Origin: Microcebus murinus
Taxonomy: Eukaryota; Chordata; Mammalia; Primates; Cheirogaleidae
Length of the DNA stretch: 64,000 bases
Assembly: GCF_040939455.1 (NCBI RefSeq)
Contig: NC_134108.1
Span: 49,413,501 to 49,477,500 of the forward strand
Direction: 5' to 3'
Part shown: positions 11,570 through 23,714 of the stretch, one piece after another
How positions within the stretch are numbered: position 1 is the first letter of the stretch
How the letters are laid out: each line of letters opens with the position of its first letter
Made by a program: the position numbers and the translations under genes
Notes under the pieces: generated by a model
Databases searched by the model: none
Told to the model about the DNA's origin: nothing
What the model saw: the letters and a program-made list of their open reading frames with translations, nothing else

Positions 11570-11848
11570 ATGGCTGAAGGAGAGAATGAAGTGAGATGGG
11601 ATGGACTGTGCAGTAGAGATTCAACTACTAGAGAGACAGCACTGGAAAACATTAGGCAAATCATTTTGAGAAAAACCGAGTATCTTCGTTCGGTGAAAGA
11701 GACGCCTTGTCGTCCATCAGACGGGCTTTCAAATGCTGTTTCTTTGGACGGGTTGAATAAGCTGCTTGCTCATCTGCTTATGCTTTCTAAGAGGTGTCCC
11801 TTTAAAGATGTGAGAGAGAAAAGTGCGTTTATTCTGAAGAGCATCCAG
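11570..11848 (+). CDS. First coding exon of an unidentified gene
   Basis: The ATG at 11570 has A at -3 and G at +4, a strong Kozak context, and an in-frame TAA lies upstream at 11531-11533, so this start is well supported. The frame runs 93 codons and meets a consensus donor, atccag|GTAAGA, at 11848/11849. The exon therefore ends in phase 0; reading on into the intron adds only 14 codons before a stop. The protein begins MAEGENE, has WDGLCS at about residues 10-15, then looks helical and leucine-rich (LLAHLLMLS around residues 65-73) with charged segments. No signal peptide or membrane segment is seen. It may be the start of a helical-repeat (HEAT/ARM-like) protein, but that is a guess. I do not recognise the gene. 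It lies just downstream of a CpG island, as expected for a broadly expressed gene. Confidence 0.85.
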
Positions 11849-14379
11849 GTAAGAAAGAGCATTATGAATACAACTGTCTCTCTAGGACAGTGAAATTTTA
11901 CTTGCAATTATTCACGTTGCATTTGCTTCTATTAGATTGTTATTATGTGAACTTTTGTTATGAATTCATTCTACATTTTAAAATTAAGAGTGATCTGTAA
12001 AACATTGAATTTTGGGCCGAAATTGGACAAGATGTACTAAAGTGAAAATGAATTGCAAATGTAAGTAAACAAGTATTGTTTTTCTAGAGAGTTTTAGGTA
12101 GAAACTGCATTGCTCCTGGAAAAAGAGATGAAGGTTACAGTTAATTGCAAGTAGAGACTTGTTTGTCCTTATATTTCTTTTTACATGTAGTTGGGAAGTA
12201 TAGCCAACATGCCTTTCACATTGTCACAGTGTTCTGTATGAAAAGGTTCACATTTAAAAGCCTCTAAAATGATAAAGGCTATTAAATGTTTCCTAGTCAG
12301 CTTATTGAAGACAATTGGTGGAACAGTTTTCTCTTATTCTTCAAAACAAAGCAAACAACAACCAAAAAAACAGGGTGTGTTCTCTGAATGCAACGTTTTG
12401 TTTTTTTTTTAAAAAAAGAGTTATATAAAATAATAAAAGCCTGTTATAAAGAATCTGACATCTTCATGTTGAAAAATTGGACCCAGGTAGGGTGTGTGGT
12501 AGAAACACTTTTATGGTAAATTACTCAGCCATCCTTCTCAGTATTTGCCTAAATTGTTTCTTTTCTTTTTCACATACATACCTATTTAAGTTATGAATGC
12601 AGCAGATTAAAATATTATAGTTTTCCCTTCATGTTGTACATAATCAATTTATCCTGTTTTATTACAACGTTTATTAGAAGGTTTTTTAAACTATGTTTTT
12701 GGATATTAAGAATGTTTGTAACACTTTATGCTTCTCAATTTGTAACTAACTCAAATAAGGCTTGCAAAGCATAGCACAGTGCCTAGCACATAAGAACATG
12801 TGTTGTTCAAAGTCATGTATGAGAGTTTTAAAAATTTATAGTTTACTGAGCATATACATAAGCTAAGATAGATAGTTTTTCTATATTGGCTTGATTTAGT
12901 TTAAAGCAACAGAAAAATAATCATATCTACAAAATGAAGACTCTAAGATTTGGAGATATTTCTTCTCACAAACACTTTGGAAACAATTGTTACAATTCAG
13001 AGTTACCAGAGAGAAATTAATTTTCTAGATAACTGAAGTTTACCCTTTTAAGCATAAAAAGTTATTTGTATCTCTTAGACTGTGGTGACTATAACAACCT
13101 TTTTTTTTCCATAACGGGGGTCATCATTAGGTGTATCAAGTACTGTTATGACGCAAAGAGTGGAGTGTATAAGACTATATAATCCATATTTTAAAAAATT
13201 TTTTGTCTAATTTTCATTGTTTGCTGTTGGTATACTGGTACTTTGGTCTCTTCCTAATCTTTAATTTTGCTGCTTATTTACATTAGAATAGGAAACCAAA
13301 TAACCAATTTTGTTAAGAGTTACATTTAAAAGAAAAGTAAGCAGCCTCTGAGAAGTACAGTGTCAAAGGATTTTTATATAATGATAAGTAAATTAGTACT
13401 GGAGTCAGACCTGGGCTCAACTTCTACTCCTTTGTTAATGTACTGCATAACTTTGGGCAAGTTACATGACCTTTCTTAGCGTGGATTTCCACATCTATGA
13501 AATGAGAATAACAACATACAGCCATTGTGAGAATCGAATGAGATGTAAAGTGCCCTGGTATATAATGGATAGATGCTCCTCTCCCCTTCCCCCACCTTTG
13601 TTTTTCCTTTTTGCCTCTAGCTTTGCATGGACAATCTTCTCCCTTTTCATAAGTGAAATACATGGAGTATGTGATATATATTTCAAGACTTGTTCATTCT
13701 GAAAAAGTATTCAGAAATTTCCTCTACTGAGATTTCCCAAAGACTTATACTCTGTTTTTCATTTCTGCATCTATCGTACTTTATTCCTGCCACACTTATA
13801 ACAAGCGCTTTACTTATATTGTGCTATAATCGTATGTTTATGTGTCTGTCTCCCCCAGGAGGACTGTAAGTTCCCAAGAGTATTGGCTGAGACCTGGAAG
13901 CTACTAAATACATATCCAGTGGATGAGCAAGTTTATATTTGCCTTCTTTCTGTTACTTATCAGGCTGAATAGATGAAGTTTCCAATTTAGAAAGTTTCTA
14001 CCCCAGCATCATTCATTCATGCTTGCATTTATGCAACATATGTTTATTGAACCCTTGGTGAATGTCATTCTAAGAACCGAGGACCAGTGATAATAATTTG
14101 ACATTATACTGAATGGAGACAGTCTATAAAGATGTAAACAAAACAAAAAAAATTAATTTTAGTTAGTAAGGGAAAGCTTCCCTGAGGCAATGACATTTAA
14201 GCAGAGACCTGATGAATGAACAAATATCATCCATGCAAAGGTGAGATTTATGAGGGGACATTCCAGACATAAGGAACAGTATGTGAGAAGGCCTCATGGG
14301 AAAAGAGAGCAAATGAGTTTTAGGAATTAAAAGTGATGCAATATGTTTGGAGCAGACAGTTTGAGGGAACTATGAATAG
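11849..14379 (+). other. Intron 1, left part
   Basis: AT-rich DNA without coding signals. It holds a MIR-like SINE (13395-13560, landmarks 'ggagtcagacctgggctcaac', 'gggcaagttacatgacc' and 'aaatgagaataa') and an old dispersed repeat at about 13995-14350. A 44-bp stretch ending near 12803 is shared with 15339-15382 and is reported separately. Confidence 0.6.
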
Positions 14380-14419
14380 CTTAAGAGCACATGCTCTGGA
14401 GTCAGACCTGGCTCCAATA

Positions 14420-15212
14420 CAGGCATGCATCGCTTAATGACAGATATGTTCTGAGAAATGCATCGCTAGGTGATTTTGCTATCGTGTGAACATGATAGAG
14501 TGTACTTACACAAACCTAGATTGTTGCTCCTAGGCTGGAGACCTACCTGTACAGCATGTTACTGTACTGAATACAGTAAGCAATGTAACACAATGGTAAT
14601 TATTTGTATATCTAAACTGAAAAGGTATAGTAATAATGTGGAATTACATTTGACCCTTGAACAACATAGGTTTAAACTGCACAGTTTAATATGGATTTTT
14701 ACATGGATTGTTTTTCAATAAAAGTTGTACTGATTGTGCCTGTGTCTCCTTCCTCCCCTTCCAACTCCTCCACCTCTTCTGCCTCTGCCACCTCTGAGAC
14801 AGCAAGACCAACCCCTCCTCTTCCTCCTCCTCAGCCTACTCAACATGAGGATGATGGGGATGAAGACCTTTATGATGATCCACTTCCAGGTTAATGAATA
14901 GTCAGTACATTTTCTCTTCCTTATGATTTTCTTTTCTCTAGTTTACTTTATTGTAAGAATATAGTATATAATATACATAGCACACAAAATGTGTGTTAAT
15001 TGACTGTCTATGTTATCATTAAGGCTTCCAGTCAACAGTAAGCTATTAGTAAAGTTTTGGGAGAGTCAAAAGTTATACGAGGACTTTCAGAATGCAGAGG
15101 TTGGCATTGCTAACCCCATTGTTGTTCAAGGGTCATCTATATAATCTTATGGGACCACTGTTGTATATGAGGTCCATTGTTGACCAAAACATCATTATGC
15201 AGCACATGACTA
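14420..15212 (+). mobile_element. Tigger1/MER2-like DNA transposon, itself interrupted
   Basis: Bounded by TA at 14418-14419 and 15213-15214. The left end reads 'caggcatgcatcgcttaatgaca' and the right end 'catcattatgcagcacatgacta', which are diverged inverted repeats. Internal blocks 'ctgagaaatgcatcgctaggtgattttg', 'gtacagcatgttactgtactgaata' and 'taacacaatggtaa' match MER2-type non-autonomous pogo/Tigger elements. No transposase is encoded. Three related copies occur elsewhere in the window. Confidence 0.8.
14647..15139 (+). mobile_element. Tigger2-like DNA transposon
   Basis: Inserted in the MER2-like element with TA at 14645-14646 and 15140-15141. Termini are 'catttgacccttgaacaaca' at the left and 'tgttgttcaagggtcatcta' at the right, near-perfect inverted repeats. 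A 67-codon open frame (14691-14894) encoding a Ser/Thr/Pro-rich then acidic stretch is part of this repeat and not a host gene. Subfamily is from memory. Confidence 0.8.
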
Positions 15213-15410
15213 TACTTTATTAGCTATATAACCTTGGCTAAGTTACATAATCTCTCCTTGATTCAGTTTTCTCATCTGCAAAATAAGGACGGTGTTTATA
15301 TTTCCTGCCTCACAATGTTGCTATGAGAATAAAGTGAAATAAGGCTTGCAAAGCATAGCACAGTGCCTAGCACATAAGAAATGCTCAGTAAATGTTAGGT
15401 GTTCTTACTG

Positions 15411-17038
15411 TTGCTAGGCAGGAACTAGATTCCAGAGGGGCTGGCAGGCCATGTTTGTGGACTTTATCTTAGAAACAAGGGATGTGGGGATGGGAAGAGT
15501 GGAAGAAAGTGAATGGGTTTGGGAGATGCCAAGGAGTTAGAAACCACAGGATATAGTATTTAATTGGATTTAGAAGATGAGGAAAATAAAATCGAGGATG
15601 GCTATAAAGTTTCTGGCTTGAACTACTTGGTGAATAATGCAATCACTTCCTGAGACAGAAGAGTGGCAGGGGGTCAATTTAGGGGAAAAAATGAGTTCTC
15701 TTGTAGGCATGCTGAATTTAAGTTGCCTATGAGACTTCCAAGTAGAAACAGCTCCTAAATGGATTTCTGCCCTGATACCAGTGTTCTAGTTCTACCATTG
15801 TTATCTATCACTTCTCCAGATTTAACCCACCCTCTACCTTTATTTCTGTCCTCTACATAGCTATAGAACTATTTATCTAAAATGAAAATCTGACCATGTC
15901 ACTTTCCTGCCTAAAACCATTTAGAACCAAATCGAATCTAAACTTCTTAAGAATATCACATAAAGTCCAACATCATCTGGCTTCCACTTAACCTGTCCAG
16001 CCTCATTGCCCACGGCTCTCGTGTCAGCCTCATATGGGAAATCAAATATTAATTCAAATGTAGTGTTCCACAGTGCTTTTTGTGATTCATTAGTAAAGCA
16101 GCAAAAACTGAGCTACATATGCAACTCCTGTAGTTTAATTGCTATAGGCTCTTAATTGCTATCGGTCAGCTTATAGGATTATAGGTGGCAAGGTGGTAGG
16201 ATGGATTTAATGCCAAATGGCTAAACCTGTAAAAAATTGGCACATTGTGGGATAGTATCTTCTGTTTACACTCTTGTTCTCAATTTATTGATTTTATACC
16301 AACAACATATTTGAAGGTATTCAACAAATTTTTGAGAACTATTTGCTGCCAGGCCCTGTACTCAGAAATGGAAGATCAATATGACTTGTTTCCTGCTTTT
16401 GAAGAAGGTCTTTTATTCTCATAGGAGGGTTTTATTTATAATGGGATTTTTAGAAACTTAAAAAAAAAACAAAAAATCTCTTAACATCTTTTGATATACT
16501 TGATTCCCTAAACAAAGGAATGGAAGTATTAACATTGGCCTGCTTTACTAATATAATCCACTGGTGCACTACAGTCTTGATTATGCATGTAATAAAGGGG
16601 AAAAATATAAGTATCCAGAATAGCCAACTACTTTTCCAAGAAGGATCATTTTCATTTCCATACTCTGAAGAAGTAAAACTGCCAAATTTTCTTATAAGCT
16701 TGCCAGCAATTAACATTGTCTGAAAGTTAATTGGCTTAAGATAGAAAATTTAGACTAAGTAACAAAATATTTCTCTTTGTTAAGTGGATGAGGGAGGCTT
16801 TCACTTAGTAAAATTATGTTATACTCCCTAGGGAGAAATGAAGCATTAGTTGTTGGGTGTGATGCACATTTATAGTTGTTAGAGTTGCAGTTGGTGTTTC
16901 AGTATCTAGTTGGTATCCAATTGGGTAATATATAGTTTAGAATTTAACAAGAAGTTGTAAGTCTGGAGATCCAGTAGTTCTAAGCTTGATTAATTCATTG
17001 GCTCAACTACATTATTTTTTTGCTTTCCTTTCCTTAGC
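15411..17038. other. Intron 1, old repeat and unique DNA
   Basis: An ancient dispersed repeat with 'cttggtgaataatgcaatcacttcctgagac' and 'gcctatgagacttccaagtag' covers about 15420-15760. From there to 17038 no gene or confidently named repeat is seen. Short overlapping open frames at 16450-16723 on both strands have no splice support. Confidence 0.45.
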
Positions 17039-17520
17039 ATAGCAAGCGATGTGTCCCCTAATGATTGCAAGGGTCCAACAGCATGCTATTCCAGGTACTA
17101 CGTACAGTGACAACCATCTGCAGCTGAAAAGAAAAGAGTTTCTTCCCATGTGTCTATCAGGGAAGAAAAGCTTTTCCCAGAAACCCTCCAGCAGACTTCC
17201 TCTCAGTTTCTACTGACTGGGATTGGGTCACATCCCCTTTTCTAAGCCATTCACTAGCAAGGAAATTGGACATTTCTATTTTTGGTTTGGGCTAAACAGC
17301 ACTCAGCCCCTAAGGGCTGGGAGATCCCTCTATCACTTGAACAGAATATTTATGTTGGTAAGGAGGAAGGGGGACAGAAGGCAGTCAGGGCTAGTTATAG
17401 GCTTTCCATTAAAACTGTATGTGTATCTAGATAAAAAAAATCACTTGGTCTATAATTTGGATTTTAGTGGGTTTGGAAGCACACTTTATTTATCATGGGG
17501 CTGTAAATTATAACATATTA
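17039..17520 (+). repeat. Unassigned old interspersed repeat
   Basis: Blocks such as 'cttttcccagaaaccctccagcagacttcctctcag', 'attgggtcacatccccttttctaagccattcactagcaagg' and 'aacagcactcagcccctaagggctggga' are familiar from an old mammalian interspersed repeat whose name I cannot fix. Its start follows a pyrimidine-rich stretch ending in AG that mimics a splice acceptor. Confidence 0.5.
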
Positions 17521-20500
17521 AGGATATTCTAGAAGTAGATTTGGTCTTTTAAATGATTGTTTTGTTTTGATTTCATTTTACTGCCACCCAATCAAAACCA
17601 AAAGTTTAAAGTCGTGCATCTCAAACATTCACTGCTGACTCTTAGGTATCACAGCAAATACGAGAGTCCTCTTTCAATATTTACACTAAGCTTGTCTCTT
17701 CCATATCCACTATTTTCTGGCCTCTCTTATTGATACACTGAGAACTCAGTCCTTTTCCACAGTAAGCCTTGTGGCTTCTCTACTCAGTGCTTCCTCTCAT
17801 TCCTATCTTTGACCATTTTGTTTCCTTGCTTTTGAGGCTCAGAGGAGAATACTCTTTACTCTCAGGTTTTCTGGCTTCTTTGAATAGGGAATGTGAAGAA
17901 AGTGAAGGCAAACCTCCAACTTCTTTTTTCTAAATGGTTTGAAGACAAATTAAAGAGTCAATCTTTTTTTTTTTTTTTTAACTTTCTGGCTTATAGGATG
18001 AATTATATCTGCAGTATCTATACTAATGTCCTCTTTATAGTATATAAATACATCCTGTTCTCTGTTGTGACTCTTCAGAAAGATTGAAACTAACAAAGAT
18101 ACTCTTAAGTTTTCAATTTCACATATTTTATTTCTGTTATAGTGCCCCAAATGGCCTCTAACTTGAGAAAATGAGAATGATAAGGTTTTTAAAATATTTT
18201 CCTAACATGGTTATTTTGTTTATAAACGGGATGTAATATTGTGTACAAAGATGGGATGGTTAATATGTGTGTATTAAATTTCTCTTTAAGGTAGTGGGTT
18301 GTACATGACATCATGGAGGATCCTCTGAAACAGTTTAGCTTAATTAGACTTTTTACCTCATCTTTAACACTTTGTGCCCTTAAAGTGCTATATGTACATA
18401 TCATCCATGGAGTAAAAGAATTAGAGAATAGGCATGCTCTTCTCTTAGTTTTAGAGTTATGTTTGTTTTCCTTTTAGTATGCAATCAGAAATTTGTAAGA
18501 TATCTTTTTACCATTTAAATAGGTAATAAATTAATAAGTCAAACAACCAACTTAAGGATTTGTTGAAATTTTGGTCTGAGAGCAAGTAGCTGTGGAATCT
18601 TGGGTATAATAAGGGATCACTTAAAACTTTGATAAAACGGGCACTACTTAGTGTTACATTAATTATAAAGAATTTTCATATTTAAAAACAGGCAATGTTT
18701 ATGTTGTGCCAAGTTAGCATGGACTGGGAGGAACCATAGACAAGGGGAAAATCTTAGAATTTGTAGAAGGATAGGTTGATGCTGAGAGAGAGGGAGGCAG
18801 AGCTTAATATGCATAGAAGGATGAAAGTGCTGCTGGAAATACATCAGCATCAAGCAAGTCTTGCCACAATTTTAATTTCTTTTTTTGTCAGAATTTCTAA
18901 AATCAGTCTGTTTTTTCACACCATGGTAAAATATCTAAGTTGTTTTTTAAGGAAGTCAATAGAAAATAGGATTTACTTTGACCCAGCTTTTTCTAGCTCA
19001 CATTTATTACATTGAGAAAAATTTTAAATGACCTTCAAGAAATTACTTAGTACTTTAATTATGCTAGCACAGTATACTTAGCAAATCACACTGGGAGGAT
19101 TCTTCAGAATATTTAGTAATTGTATTTCTAGGGGCATTGAGAGACTAGAAATTTAAATGTGAAAAAACCTCAGCTAGATAGTCAAACTATGGGAATGCTA
19201 TTTTATGCTTGATTTTTACCCCTGTCAGTTACTAAGTTATTGGAGCACTAATAGGACCTGGAGAAAAAAAAAAAGAAAGAAAAGAAAACAGTTACTAAGT
19301 TAAACCAGTGTCGATAAAGATATGTTTACCATGAAGTTAGTGTATTGAAAAAAAGGCTTTTAAAAGATGCTTGTTTTTAAAAAATGCTTTTTTACTGGAA
19401 ATACTTTGGGAGTTTCTGTAGGATGACTATTAGAATCATTTACTGCATTTTCCCAGCTGGCATTTTATTGTTAAATGTCTGTGTATTACTAGTAGACTCA
19501 TAGTTTGTGGCATAGTTTTCCAGTAAGTAGAGTGAAAATAAATTTCACTTTATAAGAAAAAAAATCAAGTGAAATTTGGCAGTATAAGAATTATCGATCT
19601 TCTCATGCTCTAATGTCTTTTATGTAACTATTTATAGAAAAATCTGATAGATGGTTGTAAACTATGGAATTACCTTGGAAAGGTTAGATACTTTTAGTTT
19701 TATATTTTACTTAAATCTTACCCTATTTTTAATTTACAAAGTAAAAGAAGGCCTTCCTATAATTATAAATTATTACTTGTATTATAAAATTACCTTTACA
19801 GCTTCCTAAGCTTTTAAACTATACTAAAGTGAAATAAAATTTATGATGTGTGAGGTTCGTGAGGTTTGATTTTATATATATATATATAATCATTTAATTA
19901 ATATATTCATTTAGTGAATAGTATTCATTTGGTGTTTTAACTTAAAAATTGTTTAAATTGACAAGGCGATAAATATATGCCCTTTAAAAACTTAATCACA
20001 TGGTTAGAATAATTTATTAAGTCTGTGTGTAATATTCGGTAACATCTAATTAGAATCTTAGTTTACTCTACTAAAAGTGAGCATTTACTGATTTGATACT
20101 TCAGTGTTTGACAAGCGTTGCACACTTGTCTTTAAATTTTACATGATTTCATTTTCCAGCAAGCTGGCAGGTGTTAGCTGTCTATAATTATAACTGAGTA
20201 ATTTTTCAAATGCTATTCATAGCCTAAACACAGCAAGAAATTCTTCCGATCATGTGATAAAGACTAAGCCTTGCAAAATAGTGGTAAAGTGATATGTTCA
20301 ATAGTACTGAAGAACAGACATATTTAAGAGAAGCCTTTCAAAAGTAAAAAGTGATTTAAATGACAAGGAGACAGACTTTCTCACAAAATAAGATCTCTCA
20401 AAGTCATTGATAGTAGTTACACCTCAAATTTAGGTGTATGTACTTTTTCATCTAACCAGTTAATTTATATATTGACAGACTAAATTATAGTATATAACCT

Positions 20501-21639
20501 ATATTTATTCACTTTTGTTGATGACAGAAGTTCTGAGTATAAAAAGTCATTGAAATTTTATTAAGACAGTATAGATTTTACCATTGAACCTAATGAATTA
20601 TTTCTTATCATTTTATTGATTAGATTTTTTTTGTACCTACTATATGCCAAACCCTACGTTAATCTGTCTTTTGACATGGAAAAGAAAAAGCTATAGATTT
20701 CACTTAATTTTACTAAAAAGATTTTACTTAAAAAAAACAAAAAATGAAAGAAGTAGCTTTTATTTTTTCCCCTAGTTTATTTTATTTTTTAACCTTCTAT
20801 TCTAAATATCCAGGGTCTCACTTTGACCAGAGATATTCAGAATGGTTAAAGACCATGTTGGAATTTCTTTACCAGCCATGTGCCCATGAATAAATTAATC
20901 TCTATAGTCTCAGTTTCCTCATCTGTGAATTGACATTTTATTATCTACCTTGTGATATTGTTATAAAAATTAAAGGAGATGATATTGGTAAAATATTTTG
21001 TGTACTTCAATATACTTTACAAATTTAACTATAAATTAACTCTTTGAGCCTCTGTTTACTTATCTGTAAAATGAAGATGACAATAATAATACTAACCTAA
21101 CAGAATGGTTTTCAGAATTAAATGAACATGTAAAGTATGTAGAAGTGGGCCTGACACATAGTATACAATAAATATTGGTGGTGATGATGTTGATGATAAT
21201 AATGAGTAACTTGATCTAGGTCTTCCAGCTAATGAGTCAAACTCCAAATTGCCATTACTTTAGGAATGGGTAGCCTTGATTTTTGAGTAATTGACTTTTA
21301 TATATCCCATACTCTGTAGCCACATGTATCACTACCCCTAGATGGCTTATGCTCGTTAAATTCTGTTTTCATACGTTAACTGATTAATGCTGATGTTCAG
21401 CTGTGTCATAGGGTGCTACTAACCCAGGGTGTCAAACTTGCCCAGAGGTTTGCATTAGGAGTGATGGCAGATATGCAGCATCCATCCTTTCATTGGAGTG
21501 TAACATCATTCTGGTATGCTAGCTGGGCACCAGCGGGGCGGGGGGGGGGGGGGGGGGGTGTTGCAGGCAGGCAGCTGGGTATGTCATCCAGGTGATCAAG
21601 TACAGCCAAAGCCTGGACAGCATTAGAGGATAATGGTCA
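17521..21639. other. Intron 1, AT-rich, no gene seen
   Basis: About 4 kb of AT-rich sequence with a TA microsatellite at 19874-19890 and a low-complexity purine tract near 19264-19290. A MIR-like tail ('tctgtaaaatgaagatgacaataataat', about 20860-21200) is present. A 19-G run lies at 21540-21558. No open segment with convincing splice sites was found. Confidence 0.45.
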
Positions 21640-21825
21640 AGACCACAAGCTGTAGAGTTAGACCTGAGTTTAAGTACTCCTCTGCCAAATTCTGACTATG
21701 GGCAAGTTATATAACCTCCTTAAGCTTCTCACTTCCTTCACAGAGTTGTGAAGATTAAATGAGATAACATATGTGCAATGCTTACTGGAACCCAGTAAGC
21801 ACTTGGTGAATGTTAACTCTTAGTA
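21640..21825 (+). repeat. MIR SINE
   Basis: It follows MIR order: 'gtagagttagacctgagtttaagtactcctctgcc', 'gggcaagttatataacctccttaagcttc', 'gaagattaaatgagataacatatg' and 'cagtaagcacttggtgaatgtta'. This is one of the better preserved MIR copies here. Confidence 0.8.
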
Positions 21826-22589
21826 TTCTATTCTGCCCCCTCCTTCTGGTGGAGGAGATGGGAAGTTGAACCCTTTGGCACTATATTCCCTTACAGTCAG
21901 TCCTCCAGGTCTTTGGGCAACTGGGAAAGTTTTTGCCTACTTTCCAGGTTCCCTGGTCATAGGGGAAATAGCACCTCTAGGAATCATAATTAAGGATTTT
22001 GTAAATATTGTTTTAGCTCTCTGGGAGCTGGATTCTGCTTATATCATGTTAGTCTATTGTTCCACTTATAAACATTTGGCTTTCAAGTATGTCTTCAGGG
22101 ACACATAATATAGGAAAGCAAGTGATGGCTTGTATGTCAGTGTTGTCAGTAAGCAACCAAATCCTCTGCACCTGGTCAATTCATGTCTAGTACTCCAAGT
22201 TATCTACCACAGAGAGTACTTGCCTTAAAGGTCTACTGAGGACATTAGAGCTGCCCCATCAGTATTCCCACTCTGCTTACCCAAATGGGAGCTTGACATA
22301 TTAAACAGTCTCTAAAATAGTCCTTTCTTGCCAGATAACTGGCCCAGTCCAAACAGCTTGATATAATTTAGGAACAAAAAAAATAACTAAGCAAGGTTAA
22401 ATTACCAAAAAGATACTCCAGAAGAGGTAATAAGGCTTGAAGAGATTTTGTACCCATGTTTGATTATCAAATTTGCTTGATAGTGTGTGGCAGGTGTCTT
22501 TTGTGCTCCTGAGCTCCCAGCTCCTGTGCTGCCCCCCTTTCCTCCTGTGGGTTAGAGTGGATGTGGTAGTTGGAAGAGGTGGAGGTGGC

Positions 22590-22775
22590 AACAGACTCTC
22601 TCTCTCTCTCTTGTTTTTTGCGAGACAGAGTCTCTCTCTGTTGCCCAGGGTGCTGGAGTACAAGTGGTGTAATCATAGGTCGCTGCAGCCTTGAACTCCT
22701 GGCCTCAAGTAATCCTCCCACCCCAGCCTCCTCAGTTGCTGGGATTACAAGCATGAGTCACTGTGCCTGGCTCTC
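22590..22775 (-). mobile_element. Free Alu monomer (FLAM/FRAM-like), antisense
   Basis: A tc-rich microsatellite (about 22597-22610) and 'ttttttgcgagacagagtctctctctgttgcccagg' lead into a single Alu monomer body ending 'aagcatgagtcactgtgcctggct'. There is no second monomer. Single-monomer elements predate dimeric Alus. The minus-strand open frames across it are repeat shadows. Confidence 0.8.
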
Positions 22776-22894
22776 CTGTCTACTTTAAAATGTACCATGG
22801 GATTGGAACAAAATTATCTTAAATCATCTTCAGCAGTTTGTATGTTTTTTAACAGAAGAATAGGCATTCTGTATGCCAAGCCTATGTCTTAGAC

Positions 22895-23412
22895 CTTTTC
22901 CTATATTAATTCATTCAACCTTTACAACAACATTATTAGGGTAGGTATTATCCACATTTCATGCATCAAGATAAATCAAGGTCCAGATAAGTTAAAAATT
23001 TGCCCAAGTTATCCTAGCTAGTACAGATTGAGTATACCTTATCTAAAATGCTTGCTAACTGAAGTATTTTGGATTTTGGAATGTTAGCATATACATGAGC
23101 TACCTTGGGGATGGGACATAAGTCTAAATACAAAATTTGTTTATGTTTCTTATATACCTTGTACATATAGCCAGAAGGTAATTTTATATAATATTTTTAA
23201 TAATTTTGTACATGAAACAAAGTTTGTGTTAAGTACTTACGTGTGGAATTTTCCACTTGTGTCATATTGGTGCTCAGAAAGTTTCAGATTTTAGAGCATT
23301 TTCAGATTTCAGATTTTTGGATTAGGGATGCTTAACCTATAAGAAGAGGAGCCAGGTTTCAAACCAGGCTGTGAGATTCAAGAGTCTGTTTTTTATCATT
23401 GTACTGCACTAT
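22895..23412 (-). repeat. MIR-like SINE split by a DNA transposon
   Basis: The left part carries 'cctttacaacaacattattagggtaggtattatccacatttcatgcatcaag' and 'tgcccaagttatcctagctagta'; the right part resumes 'agaagaggagccaggtttcaaaccaggctg'. Together they restore a continuous antisense MIR-type element. Confidence 0.65.
23034..23339 (+). mobile_element. Tigger-family DNA transposon (non-autonomous)
   Basis: TA at 23032-23033 and 23340-23341 flank inverted termini 'cagattgagtataccttatctaaaatgctt' and 'gattagggatgcttaaccta'. Internal blocks 'ttttggattttggaat' and 'gcatatacatgagctaccttggggatgggac' match a well-known dispersed mammalian TcMar-Tigger type element. It inserted in a MIR-like SINE. 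Confidence 0.75.
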
Positions 23413-23662
23413 CTGAATAAAAATTTAATATAAGATTCCTAACAGTGAAAATATTACTTTCTTTTCCAAATTATTTTTCCTTCAAGGTGAAACTTAAAAC
23501 TTTAGTGTTTCTAGGGGGAACCACATTCTCAGATGTTATTAAATTGCATATCAAATTCTTATTTAAACCCTGACCTATCTTGAAATTGCATTTGAACCCT
23601 ACTGAATCTTCATGTTTCACTGTGGTGTATAATTTTCATTATGTTGTCATTATAAATTTCAG

Positions 23663-23714
23663 CTGACTGCCAGGAGTCTGCAGACTGTGATCCTGGAAAG
23701 ATTGTGTATAAAAG
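23663..23714 (+). CDS. Candidate coding exon 2
   Basis: A 52-nt segment follows the acceptor ttataaatttcAG and precedes gtttat. In phase 0, the phase in which exon 1 ends, it reads 17 codons (LTARSLQTVILERLCIK) plus one nucleotide. The peptide looks like an amphipathic helix and would continue the helical character of exon 1. The leftover G joins the AT that starts the next candidate (28007) to make an Asp codon. The donor (AAAG|GTTTAT) is weak and a frame this short can be open by chance, so this is only a candidate. Confidence 0.38.

Larger units (their letters stand above)
14380..15410 (+). repeat. MIR SINE split by a nested transposon
   Basis: MIR sequence starts 'catgctctggagtcagacctggctcca' (to 14417) and resumes at 15215 with 'agctatataaccttggctaagttacataatctctc', 'ttttctcatctgcaaaataagg' and 'cagtgcctagcacataag'. 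The two parts are consecutive in MIR order, so the intervening 795 bp are a later insertion. Confidence 0.75.

Noticed and set aside
14691..14894. 67-codon Ser/Pro-rich and acidic open frame
   Set aside because: Lies wholly within the Tigger2-like transposon; this stretch is part of the repeat consensus as I recall it.
17039..17216. Apparent exon after a very strong pyrimidine tract
   Set aside because: The frame matching exon 1 exists only from a second AG, and the sequence continues into an old interspersed repeat (17039-17520), so the open frame is repeat-derived.
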